Source of the DNA: Oscillospiraceae bacterium | Lineage (GTDB): Bacteria > Bacillota > Clostridia > Oscillospirales > Oscillospiraceae | Direction: 5' to 3' | Assembly (NCBI GenBank): GCA_017429325.1 | Contig: JAFRPC010000055.1 | Location: forward strand, 1-64,000 | DNA: 64,000 nt | Shown here: piece by piece, positions 16,265-24,387 of the stretch | Layout: each line of letters opens with the position of its first letter | How positions within the stretch are numbered: position 1 is the first letter of the stretch | Notes under the pieces: model-generated | Told to the model about the DNA's origin: nothing | The model's input: only the letters and a program-made list of their open reading frames with translations | Databases searched by the model: none | Position numbers and translations under genes: made by a program

Positions 16265-16284
16265 GGGGGGCCGGACGGCCCCCC
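16265..16284 (-). terminator. Terminator of the phosphofructokinase gene
   Basis: A GGGGGGCC/GGCCCCCC stem with a 4-base loop, followed on the minus strand by AAAATTTTTTG, 13 bases after the stop. Confidence 0.88.
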
Positions 16285-16297
16285 GGAAGCTGTTTTT

Positions 16298-17539
16298 TTA
16301 CTGCGCAAAGACCTTCTTCAGGTTCACGAAGGCGGGCAGGCCGTCTTCCTTGGCCTGCTTGGTCTCGCCCTGGATCAGGGGCAGGCAGTAGTTGATGAAG
16401 TCCTGGGTCACGCCGTTGTGCTCCTCGTTGATCCACTCCAGCGGCACCTTCTGCTCGGTGTTCGCCACGTCGGTCAGGTCAAAGAGCACGTATTCGCACT
16501 TGTAGCCGTCCACACGGCTGCACTTGAAGCCCACCATCTTGCCGGTGATGCCCGCCAGAGCGGACTCCACGGCGATCTTGCCGGAGTTGAAGCTCTCCTC
16601 GATGTCGGTGCCGGAGGCGCAGTGGGAGGCGCAGCGCTGGAGCAGGCTCAGCTCGATGCCGCGGACCTTGGCGCCGGTGGCAGCCTTCACCACGGAGGCC
16701 AGACGGGCAGCCAGACCGCCCAGCTGGGCGTGGCCGAAGCCGTCGGTGCCGGAGGTCTTCGCCTCGGAGACGAAGGAGCCGTCGGCATAGTGGACGCCCT
16801 CGGAGACGGCCACGAGGCAATTCTTCTTCTCGGCGTAGACCCGCTTCACGTCGGCAATGAAGCGGTCCATGTCGAAGTCCACCTCGGGCAGGTAGATCAG
16901 GTCGGGGCCGTCGCCCTTGAGGTTCGCCAGGGCAGCGGCGGCGGTGAGCCAACCTGCGTGGCGGCCCATGCACTCGAAGATGGTGATCATGCCCACGTCG
17001 TAGACGTGGCAGTCGCGGCTGACCTCCATAACGGAGGTGGCGATGTACTTGGCAGCGGAGGCGAAGCCGGGGCAGTGGTCGGTGCCGTAGAGGTCGTTGT
17101 CGATGGTCTTGGGCACGCCGAAGACGCGGCACTCATAGCCTACCTTGGCGCAGTAGCGGCTGATCTTGTTGCAGGTGTCCATGGAGTCGTTGCCGCCGTT
17201 GTAGAAGAAGTAGCGGACGTTGTACTTCTTGAAGATCTCCAGGATGCGCTTGAAATCGGTGTCGTCCGCGTCGGGGTCGGCGATCTTGTAGCGGCAGGAG
17301 CCCAGGGCGGAGGAGGGAGTGTAGAGCATCTTTTCCAGCTCCTTGGGGTCCTCCTCATCCATGATCATGAGCTGGTCGTTGAGCACGCCCTTGATGCCGT
17401 GGAAAGCGCCGTAGACTTTGGTGATGTACTCGCTCTCCAGGGCGGTCTTGATGACGCCGTAGGCGGAAGCGTTGATGACGGCGGAGGGGCCGCCGGACTG
17501 GCCGATGACAGCCGCGCCGATCAGGGGCTTGTTGGTCAT
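16298..17539 (-). CDS. pfp: 6-phosphofructokinase, pyrophosphate-type clade
   Basis: This is the glycolytic enzyme that phosphorylates fructose 6-phosphate, using pyrophosphate or ATP. The 413-residue product has GQSGGPSAVINAS at the N terminus, GGND at 115-118, PKTIDND at 143-149 and MGRHAGWL. The longer length and PKTIDND fit the PPi-dependent group rather than the 320-residue ATP-PfkA. The donor-site motif is usually GGDG (ATP) or GGDD (PPi); here the third residue is Asn, so phosphate-donor preference is uncertain. ATG 17539 follows GGAGG; the upstream frame extension lacks one. Single gene with its own promoter and terminator. Confidence 0.9.
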   Translation of the reverse strand: MTNKPLIGAAVIGQSGGPSAVINASAYGVIKTALESEYITKVYGAFHGIKGVLNDQLMIMDEEDPKELEKMLYTPSSALGSCRYKIADPDADDTDFKRILEIFKKYNVRYFFYNGGNDSMDTCNKISRYCAKVGYECRVFGVPKTIDNDLYGTDHCPGFASAAKYIATSVMEVSRDCHVYDVGMITIFECMGRHAGWLTAAAALANLKGDGPDLIYLPEVDFDMDRFIADVKRVYAEKKNCLVAVSEGVHYADGSFVSEAKTSGTDGFGHAQLGGLAARLASVVKAATGAKVRGIELSLLQRCASHCASGTDIEESFNSGKIAVESALAGITGKMVGFKCSRVDGYKCEYVLFDLTDVANTEQKVPLEWINEEHNGVTQDFINYCLPLIQGETKQAKEDGLPAFVNLKKVFAQ

Positions 17540-17596
17540 GTGAAAAACCTCCATATATAAAATATAAAATGATGTCTTCAATCGGAAGGTGTTTCC

Positions 17597-17625
17597 AATT
17601 TACCATGATTCCCCCGGCTTGTCAA
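17597..17625 (-). promoter_or_regulatory. Sigma-A promoter of the phosphofructokinase gene
   Basis: TTGACA (17620-17625), 17 bases, TAAATT (17597-17602) on the minus strand, with about 50 bases of leader. Confidence 0.8.
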
Positions 17626-17667
17626 TGCGAAAACAGAAATTTTACAATCAAAATCTCCAACTATCCC

Positions 17668-17696
17668 TTTACAGACGGCGGTTTTTGCGATAAAAT
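17668..17696 (+). promoter_or_regulatory. Sigma-A promoter of the XpaC-like gene and ung
   Basis: TTTACA (17668-17673), 17 bases, TAAAAT (17691-17696), divergent from the phosphofructokinase promoter. Confidence 0.7.
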
Positions 17697-17746
17697 AGAT
17701 GATGGCTCTGTATGAGCCCTTTCAAAGACAGAATGGAGGTCCTTCC

Positions 17747-18871
17747 ATGAACTATAACGAAGCCAAGGAACGCAAGGCCCGCAGCACGCGGCGGTGGAAT
17801 CTGATCGCCTTCGCCCTGTTCTTCTTTCTGCCCCCCGCCGCGGTGGGCGTCTTCATCGCCAACAAGCTGGACATCCTGCCCAACATCGGCGGCAGCGTGG
17901 ACCTCAAAAAGTCCATCCAGGAGCTCTCCGACGTGCGGGGTCCTGTCAACACCCCCGTGGCGGAGGTGCCGGAGAAAAAGAAGCTCGACAACGGAATGCC
18001 GAAGCACAGCGCCCTCATTACCGCCATCGGCGCCATCGTCACGACCATCGGCGTTATAGGCGCCATCTCCACCAGTCTGCCCATGCTGGATTACGGCTTC
18101 TCCTTCACGGGGCTGATCCCGCCGGTCATCAGCCTGTGCATCGCCGCGGCGGGCCTCGCCATCGGCGTCTATGGCCGCATCCGCAAGAAGAAGGCCCAGC
18201 GCTTTGAAAACTACCTGAAGCTCATCGGCGACAAGGAATCTGTCCCCATCCACTATCTCGCGGACGTCATGGGCATCGACTACCACAAGGTCATCAAGGA
18301 CCTGCGGGAGATGATCGCCCGGGGCATCCTCCAGCCCGCCTGGCTGGACCTCAAGACCTACCGCCTGATGATGACCGAATACACCGAGACCCAGGCCGTC
18401 CGGCCCGAGGAGAAGACGGAGGAGGCCATCTCCCGCAACGACCGCATCCTGCGGCAGATCCGGGCCGACAACGACCTGATCGCCGACCAGGAGGTCAGCA
18501 AAAAAATCGACCGCATTGAGGACCTGACCCGAAAGATCTTCGCGATTTTGGAGCAGCGCCCCGAGAAGGAGGCCCAGCTCTACAACTTCATGAACTACTA
18601 TCTGCCCACCACCCTGAAGGCCCTGGAGAGCTACGCCCGGCTGGAGGCCCAGGGCATTGAGACCGCCGCCATCCGGGAGGCCAAGCAGAAGATCAATCAC
18701 GCCCTGGACGAGCTGGCCGACGGCTACGAAAAGCAGTTGGACAAGCTCTTCGAGGACGACGTGGTGGACATCACCGCCGACATCGACGTGATGCGGAAGA
18801 TGCTCCACAAGGACGGCCTGAAGGAGGACGAGATCGTCGCCGCCGCCATGAACATCGATAGGGTCCAATGA
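17747..18871 (+). CDS. XpaC-like membrane protein (5-bromo-4-chloroindolyl phosphate hydrolysis family)
   Basis: The 374-residue product has three hydrophobic segments (WNLIAFALFFFLPPAAVGVF; ALITAIGAIVTTIGVIGAIS; PPVISLCIAAAGLAIGVYG). A long soluble helical C-terminal half begins near RNDRILRQIRADNDLI and contains YNFMNYYLPTTLKALESYA. That C-terminal pattern is what links it to the XpaC/YceG-neighbour family of unclear function; the family name comes from an indirect phenotype and should not be read as an enzyme activity. ATG 17747 follows GGAGG at 8 bases. It overlaps ung by 4 bases (ATGA). Confidence 0.72.
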   Translation: MNYNEAKERKARSTRRWNLIAFALFFFLPPAAVGVFIANKLDILPNIGGSVDLKKSIQELSDVRGPVNTPVAEVPEKKKLDNGMPKHSALITAIGAIVTTIGVIGAISTSLPMLDYGFSFTGLIPPVISLCIAAAGLAIGVYGRIRKKKAQRFENYLKLIGDKESVPIHYLADVMGIDYHKVIKDLREMIARGILQPAWLDLKTYRLMMTEYTETQAVRPEEKTEEAISRNDRILRQIRADNDLIADQEVSKKIDRIEDLTRKIFAILEQRPEKEAQLYNFMNYYLPTTLKALESYARLEAQGIETAAIREAKQKINHALDELADGYEKQLDKLFEDDVVDITADIDVMRKMLHKDGLKEDEIVAAAMNIDRVQ

Positions 18872-19626
18872 GCGGCCTGCCAACGGCCTGGGACGAGCTG
18901 CTGGACCGTCCCTTTGACCGGGCGCCCCATCGGGAGACCCTGGCTGCCGCCGAGGCGGCGGCCCTCCGGGAGACCGTCTATCCCCCGCGGGAGGACTGGT
19001 TCGCCGCTTTCCGGCTGACGCCTCCGGCCCGGGTTCGCGCCGTCATCCTGGGCCAGGACCCCTATCACGAGCCGGGGCAGGCCATGGGCCTGGCCTTTTC
19101 GGTCCGCGCGGGGGTAAAGCTGCCCCCCTCCCTGCGGAACATCTACCGGGAGCTGGAGGCCGATTTGGGCGTCCCCGCTCCCCAGAGCGGGGACCTGACG
19201 CCCTGGGCGGAACAGGGCGTGCTGCTTTTGAACACGGTGCTGACCGTGGCCGCCGGGCGGGCCGACAGCCACAGGCGCCTGGGCTGGCAGGCCTTCACCG
19301 ACGAGGTCCTGGCCGCCCTCCTCCGCCTGCCCCAGCCCGTGGCCTTCGTCCTCTGGGGCGCCCCCGCCCAGCGGGCCTACGCCCAGGCAACCGGCAACCG
19401 GCAACCGGCAACAGAAAACCTCCCCTGCTTGCAGGGGAGGGGGACCGGCCTCAAGGCCGGTGGAGGGGTGCTGTCCGACAACCGACCCGTTCCGCGGCTG
19501 ATCCTGCAAGCCCCCCATCCCAGCCCCCTGTCCGCCTACCGGGGCTTCTTCGGCAGCAGGCCCTTCTCCCAAATCAACACCTTCCTGACCGCCCACGGAG
19601 AAGCGCCCATCCGCTGGAGCAAATAA
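18868..19626 (+). CDS. ung: Uracil-DNA glycosylase with in-frame repeat insertion
   Basis: UNG removes uracil from DNA at the start of base-excision repair. The catalytic motif GQDPYHEPGQAMGLAFSV and the HPSPLSAYRGFFGSRPFS motif (catalytic His) are both intact. Between WGAPAQRAYAQ and PRLILQAPHPSP the protein carries about 31 residues not found in typical UNG: this linker has 48 residues where E. coli UNG has 17. The extra DNA (about 19386-19486) is a tandem GCAACCG run plus two hairpins, like intergenic repeats elsewhere in this window. The frame is kept, so the product (252 residues against about 225) may still work, with a large added loop near the active-site edge. Its start overlaps the XpaC-like gene stop. 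Confidence 0.93.
   Translation: MSGLPTAWDELLDRPFDRAPHRETLAAAEAAALRETVYPPREDWFAAFRLTPPARVRAVILGQDPYHEPGQAMGLAFSVRAGVKLPPSLRNIYRELEADLGVPAPQSGDLTPWAEQGVLLLNTVLTVAAGRADSHRRLGWQAFTDEVLAALLRLPQPVAFVLWGAPAQRAYAQATGNRQPATENLPCLQGRGTGLKAGGGVLSDNRPVPRLILQAPHPSPLSAYRGFFGSRPFSQINTFLTAHGEAPIRWSK
19386..19486. repeat. Intergenic-type repeat inserted inside ung
   Basis: Tandem CAACCGG units (19386-19412) are followed by hairpins CCTCCCCTGC/GCAGGGGAGG (19419-19440) and CCGGCC/GGCCGG (19445-19460). The CAACAGG/CAACGGG version of the tandem unit occurs between the two aminopeptidase genes near 21522-21548. Confidence 0.75.
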
Positions 19627-19641
19627 CTCCCATTCCATTTT

Positions 19642-19764
19642 GTATCTATTCAGTAGCCCCCTTCGTCGTAGGGGCGGATGCCCACATCCGCCCTCGCTTG
19701 CAGGCAAAAAACGGTAGGTAGGGCCGATGTAGGCATCGGCCCCTACGGGCGACTGAACAATTAC
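19642..19764. repeat. MITE-like intergenic element, copy 2
   Basis: Left end GTATCTATTCAGT (19642-19654) is perfect; the right end ACTGAACAATTAC is degenerate. The GGGCGGATG hairpin precedes the GGGCCGATG hairpin, the reverse of copy 1, so the element is inverted. It separates ung from the lipoprotein gene. Confidence 0.8.
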
Positions 19765-19791
19765 TCCATTTTTATTATCGGAGCGTCAACG

Positions 19792-20163
19792 ATGAAAAAA
19801 TCCATCCTCGCCGCCCTGCTCTGCCTGCTCCTCCTGGCCGCCTGCACGGCGCCTGAAACTCCCACGGACACGACGAAAGCCCTCGCCCTGACCGGCGTTT
19901 GGGTCAACGCGGGGCAATACGCCCAGGGCCGGGACTTTGTGGAGACCCTGACCCTGAAGGAGGACGGCACCGCCGCGGTCCACCTGGACTACCAGGGGAA
20001 GGACTACGCCACCTTGGAGGGGACCTGGACCGCGGAGGGCGGCGTCCTCACCGTGGACTTCACCGACCCCGACACTCGGGACCGGAGCTACGCCTATACC
20101 GTCACCGAGACCACCCTGATCCTCACCGGCGACGGGAAGGACGTGGAATATCAGCGGCAGTAA
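19792..20163 (+). CDS. Small secreted lipoprotein, lipocalin/DUF5640-like
   Basis: The 123-residue protein has a type II signal peptide: KK, a leucine-rich core and lipobox LLAAC. Lipidation is predicted at that cysteine, with anchoring on the outer face of the membrane. The mature part shows GVWVN, EGTWTAEGGVLTVDF and a regular beta pattern as in small lipocalin-like domains (DUF5640 type). Function unknown. ATG 19792 follows CGGAG. It lies in front of the aminopeptidase genes but no operon link is evident. Confidence 0.78.
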   Translation: MKKSILAALLCLLLLAACTAPETPTDTTKALALTGVWVNAGQYAQGRDFVETLTLKEDGTAAVHLDYQGKDYATLEGTWTAEGGVLTVDFTDPDTRDRSYAYTVTETTLILTGDGKDVEYQRQ

Positions 20164-20202
20164 CATCATTTGAAATCATATAGAGATAAGGAGATCTGTA
20201 CC

Positions 20203-21426
20203 ATGAAACAAACCATCCTGCGCAAATACGCCCGCCTGATCGCCCGGGTCGGCGTCAACATCCGGAAGGGCCAGGACGTTATCATCACCTGTGCGCTGGA
20301 CCAGCCAAAATTTGTGGAGCTGCTGGTGGATGAGTGCTACAAGGCCGGCGCCGGCGGCGTCCGGGTGGAATTCCAGCACCAGCCCCTGACCAAGCTCCAC
20401 TACCGTCACCTCAGCGTCACCAAGCTCGCCAAGGTGGAGGAGTGGGAGAAGGCCCGGTTCCAGCATTACGTGGACACCCTGCCCTGCCGCATCTACCTGG
20501 CCTCCGACGACCCCGACGGTCTCAAAGGCGTCAATCAGGAGAAGATGGCCAAGGCCGGTCAGAAGCGCTATCCCATCCTCAAGCCCTACCGGGAAGCCAT
20601 GGAAAACAAGTACCAGTGGTGCATCGCCGCGGTCCCCGGTGCGGCCTGGGCCAAGAAGCTCTTCCCCGAGCTGCCCAAGGGCCGGGCGATGGAGAAGCTC
20701 TGGGAGGCCATTCTCTTTACCTCCCGCGTCACCGACGACCCCGTGGCCGCCTGGGAGGCCCACAACAAGGACCTGCATGACCGCTGCGCCTACCTCAACA
20801 GTCTGGGCATCTCCGAGCTCCGCTACAAGGGCGAGAACGGCACCGACTTTACCGTGGGCATGATCCCCGAGGGCGAGTTCAAGGGCGGCGGCGACACCAG
20901 CCTGCAAGGCATTTTCTTCAACCCCAACATCCCCACCGAGGAGTGCTTCATCTCCCCCATGCGTGGCAAGGCCGAGGGCGTCGTCTACGCCACCAAGCCC
21001 CTGTCCTATCAGGGCCAGCTCATTGAGAACTTCTCCATCCGCTTTGAAAACGGCAAGGCCGTGGAGGTCAAGGCCGAGAAGAACCAGGCCCTGCTGGAGA
21101 AGATGATCTCCATGGACGAGGGCGCGGCCTACTTGGGCGAGTGCGCCCTGGTGCCGGTCAATTCTCCCATCAACGAGTCCGGCCTTCTGTTCTACAATAC
21201 CCTCTTTGACGAAAACGCCGCCTGCCACCTGGCCCTGGGCAAGGGCTTTGCCGACACCATCAAGGACTTTGAGAAAAAGACCCTGGCCGAATGCCGCCAG
21301 CTGGGCATCAACGAGTCCATGATCCACGTGGACTTCATGATCGGCTATGAGGGCCTGGACATCGACGCTCTGACCCGCGACGGTCGGATCGTCCCCATCT
21401 TCCGTCAGGGCCGCTGGGCCTTCTGA
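20203..21426 (+). CDS. Aminopeptidase, M29 family (first of a tandem pair)
   Basis: This is a cytosolic dimeric metallo-aminopeptidase of the AmpS/AmpT/PepS type that trims peptides. The 407-residue product has the metal ligands expected for M29: Glu in TEECFISPM, Glu in YLGECALV, His in AACHLALG, and His and Asp in IHVDFMIG. ATG 20203 follows AAGGAG; an ATG 11 codons earlier lacks a site. A very similar gene follows 426 bases downstream, about four of five residues alike by eye, so this is a recent duplication. Confidence 0.92.
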   Translation: MKQTILRKYARLIARVGVNIRKGQDVIITCALDQPKFVELLVDECYKAGAGGVRVEFQHQPLTKLHYRHLSVTKLAKVEEWEKARFQHYVDTLPCRIYLASDDPDGLKGVNQEKMAKAGQKRYPILKPYREAMENKYQWCIAAVPGAAWAKKLFPELPKGRAMEKLWEAILFTSRVTDDPVAAWEAHNKDLHDRCAYLNSLGISELRYKGENGTDFTVGMIPEGEFKGGGDTSLQGIFFNPNIPTEECFISPMRGKAEGVVYATKPLSYQGQLIENFSIRFENGKAVEVKAEKNQALLEKMISMDEGAAYLGECALVPVNSPINESGLLFYNTLFDENAACHLALGKGFADTIKDFEKKTLAECRQLGINESMIHVDFMIGYEGLDIDALTRDGRIVPIFRQGRWAF

Positions 21427-21852
21427 CCTCGCCGTAGGGGCGGTCACTGACCGCCCGCCGTCACGGATTACTCCTCGGTAGCGGCGCACAGTGTGCGCCA
21501 CGGTCCCCCCCACGCACGAGGCAACAGGCAACGGGCAACAGGCAACAGACCCGCCTGTAGGGACGGCTCTCAGCCGTCCGTGGTCCCCCGCACGGACGGC
21601 CCCTCATCCGTCATCGGGCTTCCGTGAGACGCCCGATGCCACCTTCCCCCCCAGGGGGAAGGCTATTCCGCCTGTAGGGACGGCTCTCAGCCGTCCGTGG
21701 TCCCCCGCACGGACGCCCCCTCATCCGTCATCGGGCTTCCGTGAGACGCCCGATGCCACCTTCCCCCCAGGGGGAAGGCTATTCCGCCCGTAGGGGCCGA
21801 TGCCCACATCGGCCCGCCGTCCCCCGCACGAACGAAACAAAGGAGATTTTAT
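21427..21852. repeat. Repeat-filled gap with a 117-bp direct repeat
   Basis: The gap has no gene. It holds a GGGGCGGTCACTGACCGCCC hairpin near 21437, CAACAGG-type tandem units at about 21522-21548, a nearly perfect 117-bp direct repeat (21551-21667 and 21668-21784) containing the GGGACGGCTCTCAGCCGTCC hairpin, and a final GGGGCCGATG hairpin near 21792-21815. Confidence 0.85.
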
Positions 21853-23079
21853 ATGAAACAAACCATCCTGCGTAAATACGCCCGCCTGATCGCCCGGATG
21901 GGCGTCAACATCCAGAAGGGCCAGAATGTCATCATCACTGCCCAGCTCGACCAGCCCCGCTTCGTGGAGCTGCTGGTGGACGAGTGCTACAAAGCCGGCG
22001 CCCGGCACGTCAAGGTGGAATTCCGCCACCAGCCGCTTTACAAGCTGGACGTCCGCCACCAGACCGTCACCACGCTGGCAAAGGTGGAGGAGTGGGAGAA
22101 GGCCCGGCTCCAGCACTATATCGACACTCTGCCCTGTGAGATCTACCTGACCTCCGCCGACCCCGACGGCCTGAAGGGCATCAACCAGAAGAAGATTGCG
22201 AAGGCCGACCAGAAGAGCTGGCCCATTGTCAAGCCCTACTACGACCAGATGGAGAACAAGCAGCAGTGGTGCATCGCCGCCGTCCCCGGCGCGGCCTGGG
22301 CCAAGAAGGTCTTCCCCGGCCTGCCCAAGGGCAGAGCCATCGAGAAGCTCTGGGAGGCCATTCTCTTCACCTCCCGCGCCGACGGCGAGGACCCCATCGC
22401 GGCCTGGGAGGCCCACAACAAGGACCTGCATGACCGTTGCGAATATCTGAACAGCTTGGGCATTGCCGAGCTGCGCTACAGGGGCGACAACGGCACGAAC
22501 CTGACCGTGGGCATGATCCCCGAGGGGACCTTCTTGGGCGGCCAGGAGACCACCATCGGCGGCGTGCTCTTCGACGCCAACATCCCCAGCGAGGAGTGCT
22601 ACACCTCCCCCATGCGGGGCAAGGCCGAGGGCATTGTCTACGCCACCAAGCCCCTGAGCTACAGCGGCGAGCTCATTGAGGACTTCTGGGTCCGCTTCGA
22701 GGGCGGCAAGGCCGTGGAGGTCCACGCCGAGAAGAACCAGGCCCTGCTGGAGCAGATGATCTCCATGGACGAGGGCGCGGCCTACTTAGGCGAGTGCGCC
22801 TTGGTGCCCGTGAACTCCCCCATCTCCGAATCCGGCCTGATCTTCTGGGAGACCCTCTTCGACGAGAACGCGGCCTGCCACCTGGCCCTGGGCATGGGCT
22901 TCACCAACACCATCCGCGGCTTCGAGCAGAAGACCCTGGAGGAGTGCCGCGCCATGGGCGTCAACGACTCCATGGAGCACAACGACTTCATGATCGGCTA
23001 TGAGGGCCTGGACATCGACGCGGTGACGCAGGACGGCAGGACCGTCCCCATATTCCGCAAAGGCCGCTGGGCTTTTTAA
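21853..23079 (+). CDS. Aminopeptidase, M29 family (second of a tandem pair)
   Basis: This 408-residue paralogue of the preceding gene has the same start (MKQTILRKYARLIAR). All five metal-ligand positions are retained: Glu in SEECYTSPM, Glu in YLGECALV, His in AACHLALG, and His and Asp in EHNDFMIG. AAAGGAG precedes ATG 21853. Differences cluster in surface segments such as the residues after the GMIPEG motif, which could shift peptide preference. A strong terminator follows at 23152. Confidence 0.92.
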   Translation: MKQTILRKYARLIARMGVNIQKGQNVIITAQLDQPRFVELLVDECYKAGARHVKVEFRHQPLYKLDVRHQTVTTLAKVEEWEKARLQHYIDTLPCEIYLTSADPDGLKGINQKKIAKADQKSWPIVKPYYDQMENKQQWCIAAVPGAAWAKKVFPGLPKGRAIEKLWEAILFTSRADGEDPIAAWEAHNKDLHDRCEYLNSLGIAELRYRGDNGTNLTVGMIPEGTFLGGQETTIGGVLFDANIPSEECYTSPMRGKAEGIVYATKPLSYSGELIEDFWVRFEGGKAVEVHAEKNQALLEQMISMDEGAAYLGECALVPVNSPISESGLIFWETLFDENAACHLALGMGFTNTIRGFEQKTLEECRAMGVNDSMEHNDFMIGYEGLDIDAVTQDGRTVPIFRKGRWAF

Positions 23080-23151
23080 TAATTTAGAATTTAGAATTAA
23101 GAGTTAAGAATTGTCGTATTTCCCAATTCTGCAAATTGAGAAATGAAAAAA

Positions 23152-23192
23152 AACCGGGGAAGTAAGGTTCAACGCGCCTTGCTTCCCTGGTT
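23152..23192 (+). terminator. Terminator after the aminopeptidase pair
   Basis: AACC, GGGAAG and AAGG blocks pair with CCTT, CTTCCC and GGTT around a 9-base loop, followed by GATTCTTTATT. Confidence 0.8.
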
Positions 23193-23204
23193 GATTCTTT
23201 ATTC

Positions 23205-23326
23205 ATATCTATTCAGTCGCCGTAGAAGCCGATGCCTACATCGGCCCTGCCTCCCGATTTCTGCCTGCAAATGAGGGCGGATGTGGGCATCCGCCCCTAC
23301 GAAAAAGGGGACGACTGAATAAATGC
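23205..23326. repeat. MITE-like intergenic element, copy 3
   Basis: ATATCTATTCAGT at the left and ACTGAATAAAT at the right enclose the same two hairpins as copy 1, in the same orientation, with several base changes. The remaining gap to 23557 holds only a poor 35-codon frame on the minus strand (23331-23435) and another TTTCAATTCGCAGAATTG-type palindrome with CAACTTTCAAC repeats. Confidence 0.8.
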
Positions 23327-23557
23327 CTTTATTCTTCTTTTTTCTTTCCAGTGTCAGTCGTGGTCGCCGTCTCATCCTCGACCCACTGCGTCAATGCTTC
23401 CAATTTTCCGGACGATAGACTGCGGACAAATGGCATCGTCTTTTTCCGTTTTTCAATTCGCAGAATTGGAAAACACCTTAACTTTCAACTTTTCACTTTC
23501 AACTTTCAACTAAGTCAAGAGTACGTCGGCAGGAGCTCTGCACAGCAGTTCCTTTTC

Positions 23558-24340
23558 CTAACTGTTCCCCCTGGTGCGGTTATACCCCAGGCGGCAGGCG
23601 TCGTACTGCTTGATGAGCTCCCGCTCCAGCAGGTCCAGGTCCTGATAGCCGCTGTCCGCCAGCGAGAGGATGCGAATCGCAAACTCGTCGCCGTACTTGT
23701 AGTCCGCGTAGACGTCGCCGTTTCCGTGGCCGGTGAAATGCTGGTTGATGCGGAAGAACAGCCGCTTCGCCTGGCCGATGTAGTACATATCCTGCGTGAC
23801 GTTGTGGATGATGTAGACCCCCACCACGTCGCCCATCTGCTGCCGCTTGATCTCGAAGAATTCCTCCGGCGTCACGGCGTCCGTCCGGGACAGGAACTGC
23901 TCTAAGCTGCCCGCCAGCGCCTCGCGCCGGTAGTCCAGAAACTCCGTCACGAGCTCGGGCAGGTCCTTCCGCCGGGGCCGCGGGCGCTGCGCCTCGCAGT
24001 AGCGGCAGAACTCCTCCGAAAAGCCGGTGGGACCGCAGCAGAGAGCCATCGCGTCCTCCATGGTCTTTCGGGCGTCCTTCAGAAAGGCGGCCCGGTACTG
24101 GCCCGTCTGTGTCTGGACTGGCCGTTCCAGCAGCTCGTATTCCGCCTCGGTGATCTGCTTCGCGGCCCGGTCAAAGCCCTGTCTGACCCAGGCCGCCCGG
24201 ACCGAGACCCTGCGGACCCGGAAGCGCCGCAGCTTCCGCAGAAGCAGGAGCAGCAGCACCAGCAGGCAGAGGGCTCCGCCCAGGACCACCGGCCCCCAGA
24301 GCTCCAAAAGTGCCGGAAGCCGTTTCAAAGATTCCCACAT
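23558..24340 (-). CDS. GIY-YIG domain protein with N-terminal membrane anchor
   Basis: This 260-residue protein has one hydrophobic segment near the N terminus (VVLGGALCLLVLLLLLL), a charged middle, and a C-terminal GIY-YIG nuclease fold. GVYIIHN and YYIGQAK form the GIY/YIG pair, RINQHF carries the arginine and LLERELIKQYD the metal-binding glutamate. A membrane-tethered GIY-YIG protein is uncommon and its substrate is unknown. AGAAGG precedes ATG 24340. It follows ricT in the same direction across a 47-base gap and may be the last gene of holB-ricT. Confidence 0.82.
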   Translation of the reverse strand: MWESLKRLPALLELWGPVVLGGALCLLVLLLLLLRKLRRFRVRRVSVRAAWVRQGFDRAAKQITEAEYELLERPVQTQTGQYRAAFLKDARKTMEDAMALCCGPTGFSEEFCRYCEAQRPRPRRKDLPELVTEFLDYRREALAGSLEQFLSRTDAVTPEEFFEIKRQQMGDVVGVYIIHNVTQDMYYIGQAKRLFFRINQHFTGHGNGDVYADYKYGDEFAIRILSLADSGYQDLDLLERELIKQYDACRLGYNRTRGNS

Positions 24341-24387
24341 AGCCTTCTTATTTCTTACTTCTTACTTTTTACCTATCAATTCCCGTC

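Noticed and set aside
16175..17560. 461-codon open frame opposite the phosphofructokinase gene
   Set aside because: Shadow of the true gene with repetitive low-complexity glycine/valine/aspartate sequence and no start signal.
23331..23435. 35-codon minus-strand frame (MPFVRSLSSGKLEALTQWVE)
   Set aside because: The peptide looks plausible but there is no ribosome site or promoter and it lies among repeats; not supported as a gene.
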